Assembly: GCA_902781095.1 (NCBI GenBank) | Contig: CACZHW010000001.1 | Span: forward strand, 124,001-188,000 | Origin: an uncultured Eubacteriales bacterium | GTDB taxonomy: Bacteria > Bacillota > Clostridia > Christensenellales > Aristaeellaceae | Length of the DNA stretch: 64,000 nt | Direction: 5' to 3' | Shown here: positions 1 through 8,726 of the stretch, piece after piece | Layout of the letters: each line of letters begins with the position of its first letter | Numbering within the stretch: position 1 is the first letter of the stretch | Notes under the pieces: generated by a model | What the model saw: the letters and a program-made list of their open reading frames with translations, nothing else | What the model was told of the DNA's origin: nothing | The model's database searches: none | Translations under genes and position numbers: made by a program

Positions 1-1316
1 ATGGACAGGTCGGAGACCTCCGCGATGTTCCTGTCCCCCACGGTGACGGCGAGGATTTCCGGCCGGAGCCGCTTTCCCCCGCACGCCGGGCAGGGCACCT
101 CGCTCATCAGCGAGTCGTAGTAAGCGCGCGCCGCGTCGCTCGTCGTCTCCTTCGCCCGGCGCTCCAGCGTCGGGATGACGCCCTCGAAGGGCGCCTGAAA
201 GGCATGAACCTGTCCGCCCGCCCGCGTGTAGTGGATCTCCAGCGGCTCGCCGTTCGTGCCGTAGAAGACGGCGTTTTGCACTTCCCCGGGCAGATCGGCA
301 AAGGGCGTGTCCATGGAGACGCCGTACTTGCGGCAGAGCGCCTCAAAGAACATGCCGGCCTGCGTCGTCGCCTCCCCGCTGCCGAAACCGTTCACGTCAA
401 ACGGGCCTTCGGCCAGGCTCTTGCGCCTGTCCGGCAGGATCAGGGCGGGATCGATCTTCTGCAGCATGCCGAGGCCCGCGCAGTGCGGGCACGCGCCGTA
501 CGGGCTGTTGAAGGAGAAAGCCCTGGGCGCCAGCTCCTCGATGGAGATGCCGCAGTTCGGGCAGGCCAGGTTTGCGGAGAAGAGCATCTCCCGCTCCCCC
601 GGCCCGATATCCGCCAGGAGCACGCCGCCGGAGAGCGCCAGCGCCGTCTCCAGCGAATCGTTCAGCCGCGAGCGGATGTCCTCCCGCAGGATCAGCCTGT
701 CGACGACCACCTCGATGGTGTGCTTTTTCGTCTTGGCCAGCGGGGGGACCTCCGCAAGGTCGTAAACCTCCCCGTCCACGCGCACGCGGACGAAGCCCTT
801 CCTGCGCACGTCCTCGAGTACCTTGAGATGCTCGCCTTTTTTGCCGCGGATGACGGGAGAGAGCAGCTGCACACGTGTGCGCTCCGGCAGGGCGAGCAGC
901 TGGTCCACCATCTGGTCCACCGTCTGCTTTGAAATCTCCCGCCCGCATTTGGGGCAGTGGGCGACGCCCACGCGGGCGTACAGCAGCCTCAGATAGTCGT
1001 GGATCTCCGTCACCGTGCCCACGGTGGAACGCGGGTTGCGCCCCGTCGTCTTCTGGTCGATGGAGATCGCCGGGCTGAGGCCGTCGATGGCGTCCACGTC
1101 CGGCTTTTCCATCTGTCCCAGAAACTGCCTGGCGTAGGAGGACAGGGACTCCACATAGCGCCGCTGTCCTTCCGCGTACAGCGTATCGAAGGCCAGCGAC
1201 GATTTGCCGCTGCCGGAAAGCCCGGTGAAGACGATCAGCTTGTTGCGGGGCAGCGTCAGGTCAAACCCCTTCAGGTTGTTTTCCCGCACGCCGCGGATGA
1301 CGATGTTTTCCTGCAT
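1..1316 (-). CDS. uvrA: UvrABC excinuclease ATPase subunit A, N-terminal part (cut by window edge)
   Basis: DNA damage-recognition ATPase of nucleotide excision repair; it loads UvrB on lesions. About 438 residues are visible, from the start codon to the window edge. The protein opens MQENIVIRGVRENNL and carries a Walker A motif GLSGSGKSSL near residue 32. The UvrA-specific segments VESLSSYARQFLGQM and SIDQKTTGRNPRSTVGT follow, then the first zinc-binding cysteines (CPKC, CPNC, CPHC). AAGGAG lies 5 nt before the ATG. It starts 8 nt after the uvrB stop, so the two are surely cotranscribed. The C-terminal half, with the second ATPase, lies outside the window. Family assignment is very secure. 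Confidence 0.97.
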   Translation of the reverse strand, partial: MQENIVIRGVRENNLKGFDLTLPRNKLIVFTGLSGSGKSSLAFDTLYAEGQRRYVESLSSYARQFLGQMEKPDVDAIDGLSPAISIDQKTTGRNPRSTVGTVTEIHDYLRLLYARVGVAHCPKCGREISKQTVDQMVDQLLALPERTRVQLLSPVIRGKKGEHLKVLEDVRRKGFVRVRVDGEVYDLAEVPPLAKTKKHTIEVVVDRLILREDIRSRLNDSLETALALSGGVLLADIGPGEREMLFSANLACPNCGISIEELAPRAFSFNSPYGACPHCAGLGMLQKIDPALILPDRRKSLAEGPFDVNGFGSGEATTQAGMFFEALCRKYGVSMDTPFADLPGEVQNAVFYGTNGEPLEIHYTRAGGQVHAFQAPFEGVIPTLERRAKETTSDAARAYYDSLMSEVPCPACGGKRLRPEILAVTVGDRNIAEVSDLS

Positions 1317-1324
1317 AATGCTCC

Positions 1325-3373
1325 TTACGCCTTTAAATACTTGCTTCTCTTTCTGCTCCGCTGCGGGCGGCGCGCCGGCGCCGCGGGGATCTCCTCCGGC
1401 CCCTTGCCCTGCAGGCGGAAGAGCCTGTCGCGCAGCTTGGCGGCCAGCTCGAAGTCCAGGTTGGCCGCCGCCTGCAGCATCTTCTCCTCCGTCGCATTGA
1501 TGAGCAGGTTCCTTTCGTCCTCCGTCATCTCCCGCTCCGGGCGCCGCGCCTTATCCTCCGTGCCCGCGGCGCGGCCCACCTGCAGCAGCTCGCGCACGGA
1601 CTTCATCACCGTCGTCGGGACGATGCCGTGCTCCTCGTTGAAGCGCTTCTGGATGGCACGCCGGCGCTCTGTCTCATAGATCGCGGCGTTCATGCTCTCC
1701 GTACGCGTATCCGCGTACAGGATGACCCGGCCCTCCGCGTTGCGCGCTGCCCTGCCGATCGTCTGGATCAGGCTGACCTCGCTGCGCAGAAAGCCCTCCT
1801 TGTCCGCATCCAGCACGGCGACCAGCGCCACCTCCGGCAGGTCCAGGCCCTCGCGCAGCAGGTTGATGCCCACCAGCACATCGAACTCGCCCAGCCGCAG
1901 GTCGCGGATGATCTCCTGCCGCTCCATCGTCTGCACGTCGGAGTGCAGGTAGCGCACGCGCACGCCCATCTCCGACAGGTAGGTCGTAAGGCTCTCGGCC
2001 ATCTTCTTGGTCAGCGTCGTCACCAGCACGCGGAAGCCCTTGCCCGTCACCTCGCGGATCTCGCCGTAGAGGTCGTCCACCTGCCCCGTCGCCGGCCGCA
2101 CGAGGATCTGCGGGTCCAGCAGCCCCGTCGGGCGGATGATCTGCTCCACCACCTGGGACGCCAGGTTGCTCTCGTAGGGGCCCGGCGTCGCGCTGACGCA
2201 GATGAGCTGATGGATGCGCCGTTCGAACTCCTCAAAGCGCAGCGGCCGGTTGTCAAAGGCGCTGGGCAGGCGGAAGCCGTAGGAAACCAGCGCCTCCTTG
2301 CGCGCCCTGTCGCCGTTGTACATGGCACGGATCTGCGGCAGGGTCATGTGGCTCTCGTCGATGAAGACCACGTAATCGTCCGGGAAGTAGTCCAGCAGCG
2401 TGAAGGGCGCGTCGCCCGGTTTGCGCCCGTCAAAGTAGCGCGAGTAATTTTCGATGCCCGTGCAGTAGCCGAGCTCCCGCAGCATCTCGATATCGTAGTC
2501 CGTGCGCTGGCGGATGCGCTGGGCCTCCACCAGCTGGTTCGCCTGGCGGAATTCCGCTTCGCGGACCTCGAGGTCGTGCTCGATGTCCCCGATGGCCTTC
2601 TCGATGGCCTCCCGGCTCGTCGCGTAGTGTGTCGCGGGGTAGATGGCGATGTGGCTGAGCGTCATGACGACGTTGCCCGAGACGGCCTCCACCGCCGAAA
2701 TGCGGTCGATCTCGTCCCCGAAGAACTCCACGCGCACGGCGTTGCGGTCGTTGCCCGCGGGGTAGATTTCCACGACATCGCCCCGTACGCGGAAGGTGCC
2801 GCGCACAAAGTCGTAGTCGTTGCGGTCGTACTGGATCTCCACCAGCCGCCTCAGCAGCTCGTCGCGCTCCATCTGCATGCCGGGGCGCAGGGAGACCATC
2901 ATGCCCTCGTACTCCTTCGGGTCGCCCATGGAGTAGATGCACGAGACGGACGCGACCACGATGACGTCCCGCCGCTCGGAGAGCGCCGCCGTGGCGCTGT
3001 GCCGCAGGCGCTCAATCTCCTCGTTGACGGCGGAGTCTTTGGCGATATAGGTGTCGGTGGAGGCGATGTACGCCTCCGGCTGGTAGTAATCGTAGTAGCT
3101 GACGAAGTACTCCACCGCGCTGTCCGGAAAGAATTCCCGGAACTCGGTGGCCAGCTGGGCCGCCAGCGTCTTGTTGTGGGCGATGACCAGCGTGGGCCGC
3201 TGCAGCCGCTCGATGACGGAGGCCATGGTATAGGTCTTTCCCGAACCGGTGACGCCCATGAGCACCTGGCACGGCATGCCGGCCTCGGCGCCCCGCGTCA
3301 GCGCCTCGATCGCCTGCGGCTGATCGCCCTGCGGCCTGAAGGGGGATTTAAGGACGAAACGGGTATCCTGCAT
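1325..3373 (-). CDS. uvrB: UvrABC excinuclease helicase subunit B
   Basis: UvrB verifies lesions handed over by UvrA and recruits UvrC. The 682-residue length is typical. Visible parts: Walker A GVTGSGKT (about residues 40-47), the damage-probing beta-hairpin around [10 protein letters not shown] (93-102), the Walker B/DESH box near residue 340, helicase motif VI with QTIGRAARN, and a C-terminal UVR domain ([18 protein letters not shown]) that contacts UvrC. It lies 18 nt after map and 8 nt before uvrA, giving a map-uvrB-uvrA transcription unit. No LexA-type operator was recognised in front of it. Confidence 0.98.
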   Translation of the reverse strand: MQDTRFVLKSPFRPQGDQPQAIEALTRGAEAGMPCQVLMGVTGSGKTYTMASVIERLQRPTLVIAHNKTLAAQLATEFREFFPDSAVEYFVSYYDYYQPEAYIASTDTYIAKDSAVNEEIERLRHSATAALSERRDVIVVASVSCIYSMGDPKEYEGMMVSLRPGMQMERDELLRRLVEIQYDRNDYDFVRGTFRVRGDVVEIYPAGNDRNAVRVEFFGDEIDRISAVEAVSGNVVMTLSHIAIYPATHYATSREAIEKAIGDIEHDLEVREAEFRQANQLVEAQRIRQRTDYDIEMLRELGYCTGIENYSRYFDGRKPGDAPFTLLDYFPDDYVVFIDESHMTLPQIRAMYNGDRARKEALVSYGFRLPSAFDNRPLRFEEFERRIHQLICVSATPGPYESNLASQVVEQIIRPTGLLDPQILVRPATGQVDDLYGEIREVTGKGFRVLVTTLTKKMAESLTTYLSEMGVRVRYLHSDVQTMERQEIIRDLRLGEFDVLVGINLLREGLDLPEVALVAVLDADKEGFLRSEVSLIQTIGRAARNAEGRVILYADTRTESMNAAIYETERRRAIQKRFNEEHGIVPTTVMKSVRELLQVGRAAGTEDKARRPEREMTEDERNLLINATEEKMLQAAANLDFELAAKLRDRLFRLQGKGPEEIPAAPARRPQRSRKRSKYLKA

Positions 3374-3391
3374 GGTATTCCTTTCTGCCCG

Positions 3392-4279
3392 TTACCAGGA
3401 GATGACCTCGTGCCCGTCCTCCGTGACCAGCACCTGAATCTCCCACTGTGCGCTGGGCATGCCGTCCGCCGTGTAGATCGTCCAGCCGTTGTCCGCGTCC
3501 TCGAAGATTTCGTCCGTACCCATGTTGATCATGGGTTCGATGGTGAAGCACATACCGGGAACCATCAGCATGTCGGTCCCCTTCTTCGTCACGTAGCTGA
3601 CCCAGGGCTCCTCGTGGAACTGCACGCCGCAGCCGTGGCCGCCGATCTCCCGCACGACGGTGTAACCGTTTGCGTGCGCCATGTCGGAGATCACCTGGCC
3701 CATGTCGCCGAGGAATCCCCACGGTTTCACCTGCTCCAGGCCGGCGAGCATGATCTCGCGCGTCGTCTCCACCAGCTTCTTCTTCTCCGGCGTCGTCTCG
3801 CCGATGATGAACATGCGGGAGCTGTCTGAGAAATAGCCGTTTAAAATGGTGGAACAGTCGATATTCACGATATCCCCGGCCACCAGCACGTCCTTTCCCG
3901 AGGGAATGCCGTGGCACACCTGGTCGTTGATGGAGGTGCACACGGACTTGGGGAAGCCCTCGTAGTTGAGCGGCGCGGGGATCGCGCCCGCGCGCGTCGT
4001 CTGCTCATACACCCAGCGGTCGATTTCCTCGGTCGTGATGCCTTCGCGGATGTGCTCCGCCACGTAGTCCAGCACGGCCACGTTGACCTTCGCGCTGCTG
4101 CGGATGCCCTCCATCTGCTCCGGCGTCTTGATCATCTTGTGGTTGGGGACGCGCGCGCCGTGGCGGCGGAATTCCGCGATCCTTTCGTCGAAGGCCAGGT
4201 GGCAGGCCTTGTACTTCTTTCCGCTGTGACACCAGCACGGGGCGTTCCGGTCCAACTTCTTCTCAATAAATCTGGGCAT
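3392..4279 (-). CDS. map: Type I methionine aminopeptidase with N-terminal SEC-C zinc motif
   Basis: Removes the initiator methionine from nascent proteins. The 295-residue protein begins with a SEC-C-like metal motif (C15, C17, C26, H27), which probably helps ribosome docking, followed by the catalytic domain. The five metal ligands D141, D152, H215, E248 and E280 keep the E. coli MetAP spacing (97/108/171/204/235), and the catalytic H is in VCHGIPS. The start at 4279 was preferred over an upstream in-frame ATG at 4408 because GGAAAGGAAATGG sits just before it and the SEC-C motif then lies at the N terminus. First gene of the map-uvrB-uvrA unit. Confidence 0.95.
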   Translation of the reverse strand: MPRFIEKKLDRNAPCWCHSGKKYKACHLAFDERIAEFRRHGARVPNHKMIKTPEQMEGIRSSAKVNVAVLDYVAEHIREGITTEEIDRWVYEQTTRAGAIPAPLNYEGFPKSVCTSINDQVCHGIPSGKDVLVAGDIVNIDCSTILNGYFSDSSRMFIIGETTPEKKKLVETTREIMLAGLEQVKPWGFLGDMGQVISDMAHANGYTVVREIGGHGCGVQFHEEPWVSYVTKKGTDMLMVPGMCFTIEPMINMGTDEIFEDADNGWTIYTADGMPSAQWEIQVLVTEDGHEVISW

Positions 4280-4411
4280 AATCCATTTCCTTTCCCGCCC
4301 GCACGGGGCGCTGCCGTTACAGCTTGCCATTATAGCACGTCTCCCCTGTCCGGGAAAGAACCCCCCTTCCTCTTTTTCTGCGAACGGAAAACGAACAGGG
4401 ACATACAAAAG

Positions 4412-4431
4412 CCCGGCACTTTCGTGCCGGG
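4412..4431 (-). terminator. Rho-independent terminator of the 4469-4924 gene
   Basis: Perfect 8-bp stem (CCCGGCAC / GTGCCGGG) with a 4-nt loop, followed on the minus strand by CTTTTGTATG. It lies 38 nt past the stop of the small secreted protein gene. Confidence 0.8.
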
Positions 4432-4468
4432 ATAATTGTCTTGACCGTTGCCACTTCTGATGCGTCTT

Positions 4469-4924
4469 TTACTTTCTGCCCATCGAAAACCGTACGAGTC
4501 CATTATTGCCAGTCAGATCCAAAGACCACTGGCCACAGTATGTGGAAATCTTTTTGTGTCCTGTATACAGTCTCCACACCGTCTCGCCTGCGGGAATCAT
4601 GAAGCTGTCCTGCCAGAAGCAATCAAACTTTGCACCACCGCGCAGATAGACCTTGACGCTTTGCGCAGTACTGGAGTTGTTATGAAGCCCGATATACACA
4701 CACGGTTTCTTCGATGCCGCATCCGCTTCTTCATCGCTTTCAAGAAGATAGCCATAAAAGTCATTTACTCGTCCGTCTGCACCTGCAGCCGCAAAGCCAT
4801 AGTCAACCAAGGAAATCTTTTCGTTAATGACAAGCGTCTCCGGCTGTTCCTCGGTACCTGCCAAAGCGGATACTGATACGAAAACCAGCATCAAGAGGAA
4901 AAGTAATGAAAGAGTTTTCTTCAT
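4469..4924 (-). CDS. Small secreted protein of unknown function
   Basis: 151 residues. It starts with a clear signal peptide (MKKTLSLLFLLMLVFVSVSA, likely cut after ALA), then a mature domain of about 128 residues. The mature part is rich in beta-prone segments and ends GLVRFSMGRK. I do not recognise the family. The start at 4924 is set by GGAAAGGAGCGC just upstream and by the signal peptide; an in-frame ATG at 4972 would add 16 non-signal residues. It is monocistronic, with its own candidate promoter and terminator. Its base composition is clearly more AT-rich than its neighbours, which suggests acquisition. Confidence 0.75.
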   Translation of the reverse strand: MKKTLSLLFLLMLVFVSVSALAGTEEQPETLVINEKISLVDYGFAAAGADGRVNDFYGYLLESDEEADAASKKPCVYIGLHNNSSTAQSVKVYLRGGAKFDCFWQDSFMIPAGETVWRLYTGHKKISTYCGQWSLDLTGNNGLVRFSMGRK

Positions 4925-4962
4925 GTTGCAGCGCTCCTTTCCAGCAATTCTAATCTGCTTCA

Positions 4963-4992
4963 ATTCTATCATATTGCCGAGGGAGCGCGCAA
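4963..4992 (-). promoter_or_regulatory. Candidate SigA promoter for the 4469-4924 gene
   Basis: On the minus strand TTGCGC (4992-4987) and TAGAAT (4968-4963) are 18 nt apart, 39 nt upstream of the start codon. The -35 match is moderate. Confidence 0.4.
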
Positions 4993-5026
4993 CATTTTTA
5001 CCGCTATTTCTACAGTTTTTCAGCCG

Positions 5027-6466
5027 TCACACGCCGGAGGCCGATTTGCCGCGGATGTATTCGTCGATGGCCGCCGCGGCGCTCTTGCCCGCGCCCATCG
5101 CCAGGATGACCGTCGCGGCGCCCGTCACGGCGTCGCCGCCCGCGTACACGCCCTCCCGGCTCGTCTGTCCGTCTTCGCCCCGCACCACGATGCACCCGTG
5201 GCGGTCCGCCTCCAGCCCCGGCGTCGTGGAGCGGATGAGCGGGTTGGGGCTGGTGCCCAGCGCCATGATCAGGGTGTCGATGTCCATCGTAAATTCGCTG
5301 CCCTCCTTCACGATGGGGCGCCGCCGGCCGGAAGCGTCCGGCTCGCCCAGCTCCATCTCGACGCAGCGCATGCCGCAGACCTCGCCGTTGCGCGGGTCCC
5401 TCGCATCGTCCGGGTTCTGATAGCCCAGCACTTCCACCGGATTGGTCAGGATGCGGAAGATCACGCCCTCTTCCTGCGCGTGCTCCACTTCCTCCCGCCG
5501 GGCAGGCAGTTCCTCCATGCCGCGCCGGTAGACGATGGAAACCTCCTCGGCGCCCATGCGCAGCGCGCAGCGCGCGGCGTCCATCGCCACGTTGCCGCCG
5601 CCCACGACGGCGACCTTCTTCCCGTGGCGGATGGGCGTCTTGCTGCCGGGCTCGTAGGCGTGCATCAGGTTGATGCGCGTCAGGTACTCGTTGGCGGAGT
5701 AGACGCCCTTCAGGCTCTCGCCGGGGATGCCCATAAAGCGCGGGAGCCCCGCGCCGCTGCCGATGAACACGGCCTCGTAGCCCCTGTCGAACAGCTCGTC
5801 GATGGTCAGCACCTTGCCGATGACCATGTTGGTCTCGATGTCCACCCCCATCGCCGTCAGGCCGTCGATCTCCTGCTGCACGATGCGCTTGGGCAGGCGG
5901 AATTCCGGGATGCCGTACACCAGCACGCCGCCCGCCTTGTGCAGCGCCTCGAACACCGTCACCTTGTAGCCCAGGCGCGCCAGATCGCCCGCCGCCGTAA
6001 GGCCGGAAGGCCCCGCGCCGATGACCGCGACCTTGTGCCCGTTATCCTTGGGCGCCTGGGGCCGCTCCGTGCTGTGCTCCCGGTGCCAGTCCGCCACAAA
6101 GCGCTCCAGCCTGCCGATGCCCACGGGCTCGCCCTTCACGCCGCGCACGCACTTGCCCTCGCACTGCGTCTCCTGCGGGCAGACGCGGCCGCACACCGCC
6201 GGCAGCGAGGAACTCTCGGAGAGAATGCGGTAAGCGCCTTCCATATCCCCGGCCGCCACACACGAGATGAAGGCAGGAATGTCGATGCCCACCGGGCAGG
6301 CGCTCCGGCAGGGCTTCTTCGGGCAGTTCAGGCAGCGGTTTGCCTCGCCCACCGCCATCTCCCACGTATAGCCCAGCGCCACCTCGTCAAAGTTGCTGGC
6401 GCGCACCTTCGCGTCCTGGGAAGGCATCGGGCACTTATGGGGATCCATGTTCCGCCTGACCGCCAT
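5027..6466 (-). CDS. nfnB: NfnB / GltA-type NADPH-binding large subunit of ferredoxin:NADP+ transhydrogenase
   Basis: 479 residues, usually labelled 'NADPH-dependent glutamate synthase small subunit', but here it pairs with NfnA. N-terminal cysteines for two [4Fe-4S] clusters are all present (C45, C48, C53, C57 and C92, C96, C102, C106). An FAD-binding GAGPSG lies at 150-155 and an NADP(H)-binding GGGNVAMDAA near 295. There is no glutamate synthase large subunit nearby. The family function is electron bifurcation: NADPH oxidation coupled to ferredoxin and NAD+ reduction. It starts 1 nt after the nfnA stop and has GGAGGTGCGC in front, so it is tightly coupled to nfnA. Confidence 0.9.
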   Translation of the reverse strand: MAVRRNMDPHKCPMPSQDAKVRASNFDEVALGYTWEMAVGEANRCLNCPKKPCRSACPVGIDIPAFISCVAAGDMEGAYRILSESSSLPAVCGRVCPQETQCEGKCVRGVKGEPVGIGRLERFVADWHREHSTERPQAPKDNGHKVAVIGAGPSGLTAAGDLARLGYKVTVFEALHKAGGVLVYGIPEFRLPKRIVQQEIDGLTAMGVDIETNMVIGKVLTIDELFDRGYEAVFIGSGAGLPRFMGIPGESLKGVYSANEYLTRINLMHAYEPGSKTPIRHGKKVAVVGGGNVAMDAARCALRMGAEEVSIVYRRGMEELPARREEVEHAQEEGVIFRILTNPVEVLGYQNPDDARDPRNGEVCGMRCVEMELGEPDASGRRRPIVKEGSEFTMDIDTLIMALGTSPNPLIRSTTPGLEADRHGCIVVRGEDGQTSREGVYAGGDAVTGAATVILAMGAGKSAAAAIDEYIRGKSASGV

Positions 6467-6467
6467 C

Positions 6468-7307
6468 TCAGCGCACCTCCTTCAGCAGATTGCACGCCGC
6501 TTCCCGCGCGTGCGCCTCAAAATCGCGGTACATCGCGCCGCGCCGCATCGCCTCGTCAAAGTCCACGAGGTGTCCGTCGAAGTCCGGCCCGTCCACGCAG
6601 GCGAACTTCGTCTGCCCGCCGACCGTCAGGCGGCAGCCGCCGCACATTCCCGTCCCGTCGATCATGATGGGGTTCATGGAGACGACGGTCTTGATGCCGT
6701 ACTTCTTCGTCACCTGGCAGACGAATTTCATCATCACCAGCGGGCCGATGGCGATCACCTCGTCGTAACGGTTGCCCTCCGCGATCAGCTCCTCCAGCGC
6801 GGCCGTCACCAGCCCCTGCCGGCCGTAGCTACCGTCGTCCGTCATGATCTCCAGCCGATTGCTCGCCGCCTTGAACTCTTCCTCCAGGATGACGAGGTCC
6901 CGCGTGCGGAAGCCGGCCACGGCATGCACCTCGCAGCCCAGGTCGTGCAGCTTCTTCGTCACGGGATAGGCGATGGCGCAGCCCACGCCGCCGCCGACCA
7001 CGCACACCTTGCGCAGCCCCTCCGTTTCGGTCGGCACGCCCAGCGGCCCTACGAAGTCGTGCAGGCACTGCCCGGCCTGAAGGGTATCGAGCTCCATCGT
7101 CGATCCGCCCACGATCTGGTAGATGATGGAAACGGTTCCCGCCCCGCGGTCCGTCCCCGCGATGGTCAGGGGGACGCGCTCGCTGTCCTCAAACGCGCGG
7201 TAGATGATGAACTGACCCGGCTCCGCTTTGGCCGCGATAAAGGGCGCTTCGATTTCCATGCGCGCCACCGTCGGATTCAGGTGTTCCTTCTTCACAATTC
7301 TGAACAT
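6468..7307 (-). CDS. nfnA: NfnA, FAD/NAD-binding [2Fe-2S] small subunit of ferredoxin:NADP+ transhydrogenase
   Basis: 279 residues. The FAD-binding barrel has RVPLTIA around residue 45, an NAD-binding motif VVGGGVGCAIAYP sits at about 103-115, and the C-terminal cluster segment has D217, C222, C225 and C237. In the family the [2Fe-2S] cluster is held by three cysteines and one aspartate, and D217 fits that aspartate. It is the small partner of nfnB, which begins 1 nt downstream. Gene neighbours and composition indicate a cytosolic enzyme balancing NADH, NADPH and ferredoxin pools in an anaerobe. GAGGAGCGACC precedes the ATG. Confidence 0.92.
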   Translation of the reverse strand: MFRIVKKEHLNPTVARMEIEAPFIAAKAEPGQFIIYRAFEDSERVPLTIAGTDRGAGTVSIIYQIVGGSTMELDTLQAGQCLHDFVGPLGVPTETEGLRKVCVVGGGVGCAIAYPVTKKLHDLGCEVHAVAGFRTRDLVILEEEFKAASNRLEIMTDDGSYGRQGLVTAALEELIAEGNRYDEVIAIGPLVMMKFVCQVTKKYGIKTVVSMNPIMIDGTGMCGGCRLTVGGQTKFACVDGPDFDGHLVDFDEAMRRGAMYRDFEAHAREAACNLLKEVR

Positions 7308-7429
7308 GGTCGCTCCTCTGTCCCTCCTGTGTCTTCGATAAAAACAGCTTGTTCTTTATTCGACGTCCGTTCCCGCATCCCTTTTCGGGACGGGGTGTTA
7401 TCTTTCTGACAAGACCCTCCTTACACAAG

Positions 7430-7460
7430 GGCTGCCGCCGGCCAAACCGGTACGGCAGCC
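7430..7460 (-). terminator. Stem-loop ending the 7470-11973 operon
   Basis: Stem GGCTGCCG (7430-7437) / CGGCAGCC (7453-7460), with an inner CCGG pairing, lies 10 nt past the last stop of the operon on the minus strand. The tail (CTTGTGTAAG) is poor in T, so termination may be weak or factor-dependent. Confidence 0.45.
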
Positions 7461-7469
7461 TGTGCGGCG

Positions 7470-7886
7470 TCACGCCTTCTTTTCGAACTTCTCCCCGCAC
7501 TTGCGGCAGGTGACCGTCACGTTGCCCACGCCCCGCGGCACGCGCAGGCGCTCGTGGCACTTGGGACACTTGTAGTAGTGGTACTGCCTGCGGTTCTTCG
7601 TGCGGTTCAGCCATTCGCCGGCCGCTTTGCGGGCTTTGTAGGTGCGCGTCAGGTACCGGCGGTTCTCAGCCATGCGTGCTTCCCGGTTGCGGCTCAGCAT
7701 CCGGAAAAAGGCGAGCACGATCAGCGCATCCGCGGCGATCACCAGCAGACGAAGCCCCGTCAGGGTGCCGATCAGCGTCACGGCCAGCGAAACCATCAGG
7801 ATCGCCAGGTTCAGCTGGTCCGGCCCGTAGCGCCCCGCCATCAGGCGCGCCGCGCTTGCACGCAGTTTGTTCTTCCAGTCGTTCAT
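7470..7886 (-). CDS. Small membrane protein with C-terminal zinc ribbon
   Basis: 138 residues. Two hydrophobic segments (about 24-42 and 45-63) are followed by a basic stretch and a C-terminal zinc ribbon with CPKC (107/110) and CRKC (127/130). This architecture occurs as an uncharacterised family in Clostridia; the function is unknown. The start at 7886 overlaps the stop of the PHP phosphatase gene by ATGA, so translation is coupled. The zinc ribbon probably faces the cytoplasm, but that is inference. Last gene of the six-gene operon. Confidence 0.8.
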   Translation of the reverse strand: MNDWKNKLRASAARLMAGRYGPDQLNLAILMVSLAVTLIGTLTGLRLLVIAADALIVLAFFRMLSRNREARMAENRRYLTRTYKARKAAGEWLNRTKNRRQYHYYKCPKCHERLRVPRGVGNVTVTCRKCGEKFEKKA

Positions 7887-8719
7887 TTTTCGTTTCCCCT
7901 CTCTCCGTCCTCTTCCGGCTCTCCGCCGCCGAAACTGCGCAGAGCCGCGCAGTCCGGCCGCACGGCGCCGGTTTCGCGAATCTCCCGCTCCGCCAGATCC
8001 CACTGTACGGGGTTTGAAAGCTCCGCCGGGTCGTGCGCGTCCAGCCCGATCACCACCGGCACGCCGGCTGCCGCCGCGATTTCGAAAAACGGCCTGCACG
8101 GATAGCCGGCGCCGGGCAGGCCCTTGCCCGCGTAGCGCATATGCGTGTTGTACTCCATGGGGACGTTCAGCGCCAGGCAGGCGTCGCACAGGTCCCTCGC
8201 CGCCGCACGGCACTCCGCGCCAAAGCCCAGCGGCCAGCGGTGCATGAACAGATCCGGGTGCGCCAGGTAAGTGAAGAGCCCCGTTTCCAGCCCCTTCACG
8301 GTCTGCTTCACGTACCGGCTCAGCTGCTCCGCCGTGCTGATGCTGCCGAAGTAGGTCCCCGTCTCGTCCGATTCGTCGTAGTGATTGCCCAGGATGAGGT
8401 AATCCAGTTTGTACGCCTCCGCGGTCTCGGCGAGCCAGCCCATGTACGCCGGGAAGTACTCGCACTCGAATCCGGCCAGCACGCGGATTTGCCCCCGGTA
8501 GCGCTCCGCCAGTGCGCGCACGGACGAAACGTACTCCGGCAGCCTGTCCACCGTCATGCGCACGCTCTCGTGCGTGTAGCCGGAGGTATAGGGCCACGGC
8601 ACGTGGTCCGAGAAGCCCAGCACGTCAAAGTGCTGCGTGAGCGCCGCGCGCACATAGTCCTCGTCCGCGCCGACGGCGTGTCCGCAGCGCGTGGTATGGG
8701 TATGCAGATTGGCTTTCAT
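7883..8719 (-). CDS. PHP-domain phosphoesterase, histidinol-phosphatase-like
   Basis: 278 residues. The PHP metal-binding motifs are present: LHTHT (H6, H8), FSDHVPW, ECEYFP, GNHYDE, AHPDL and GLDAHDP. This layout matches the HisK-type histidinol-phosphatase family. No other his genes are visible, so histidinol phosphate as the substrate is unproven, and a general phosphatase is possible. The start has GGAGTGAGG upstream. It follows the ProB-like kinase by 7 nt and overlaps the zinc-ribbon gene by 4 nt. Confidence 0.75.
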   Translation of the reverse strand: MKANLHTHTTRCGHAVGADEDYVRAALTQHFDVLGFSDHVPWPYTSGYTHESVRMTVDRLPEYVSSVRALAERYRGQIRVLAGFECEYFPAYMGWLAETAEAYKLDYLILGNHYDESDETGTYFGSISTAEQLSRYVKQTVKGLETGLFTYLAHPDLFMHRWPLGFGAECRAAARDLCDACLALNVPMEYNTHMRYAGKGLPGAGYPCRPFFEIAAAAGVPVVIGLDAHDPAELSNPVQWDLAEREIRETGAVRPDCAALRSFGGGEPEEDGERGNEK

Positions 8720-8726
8720 GCGCGCC

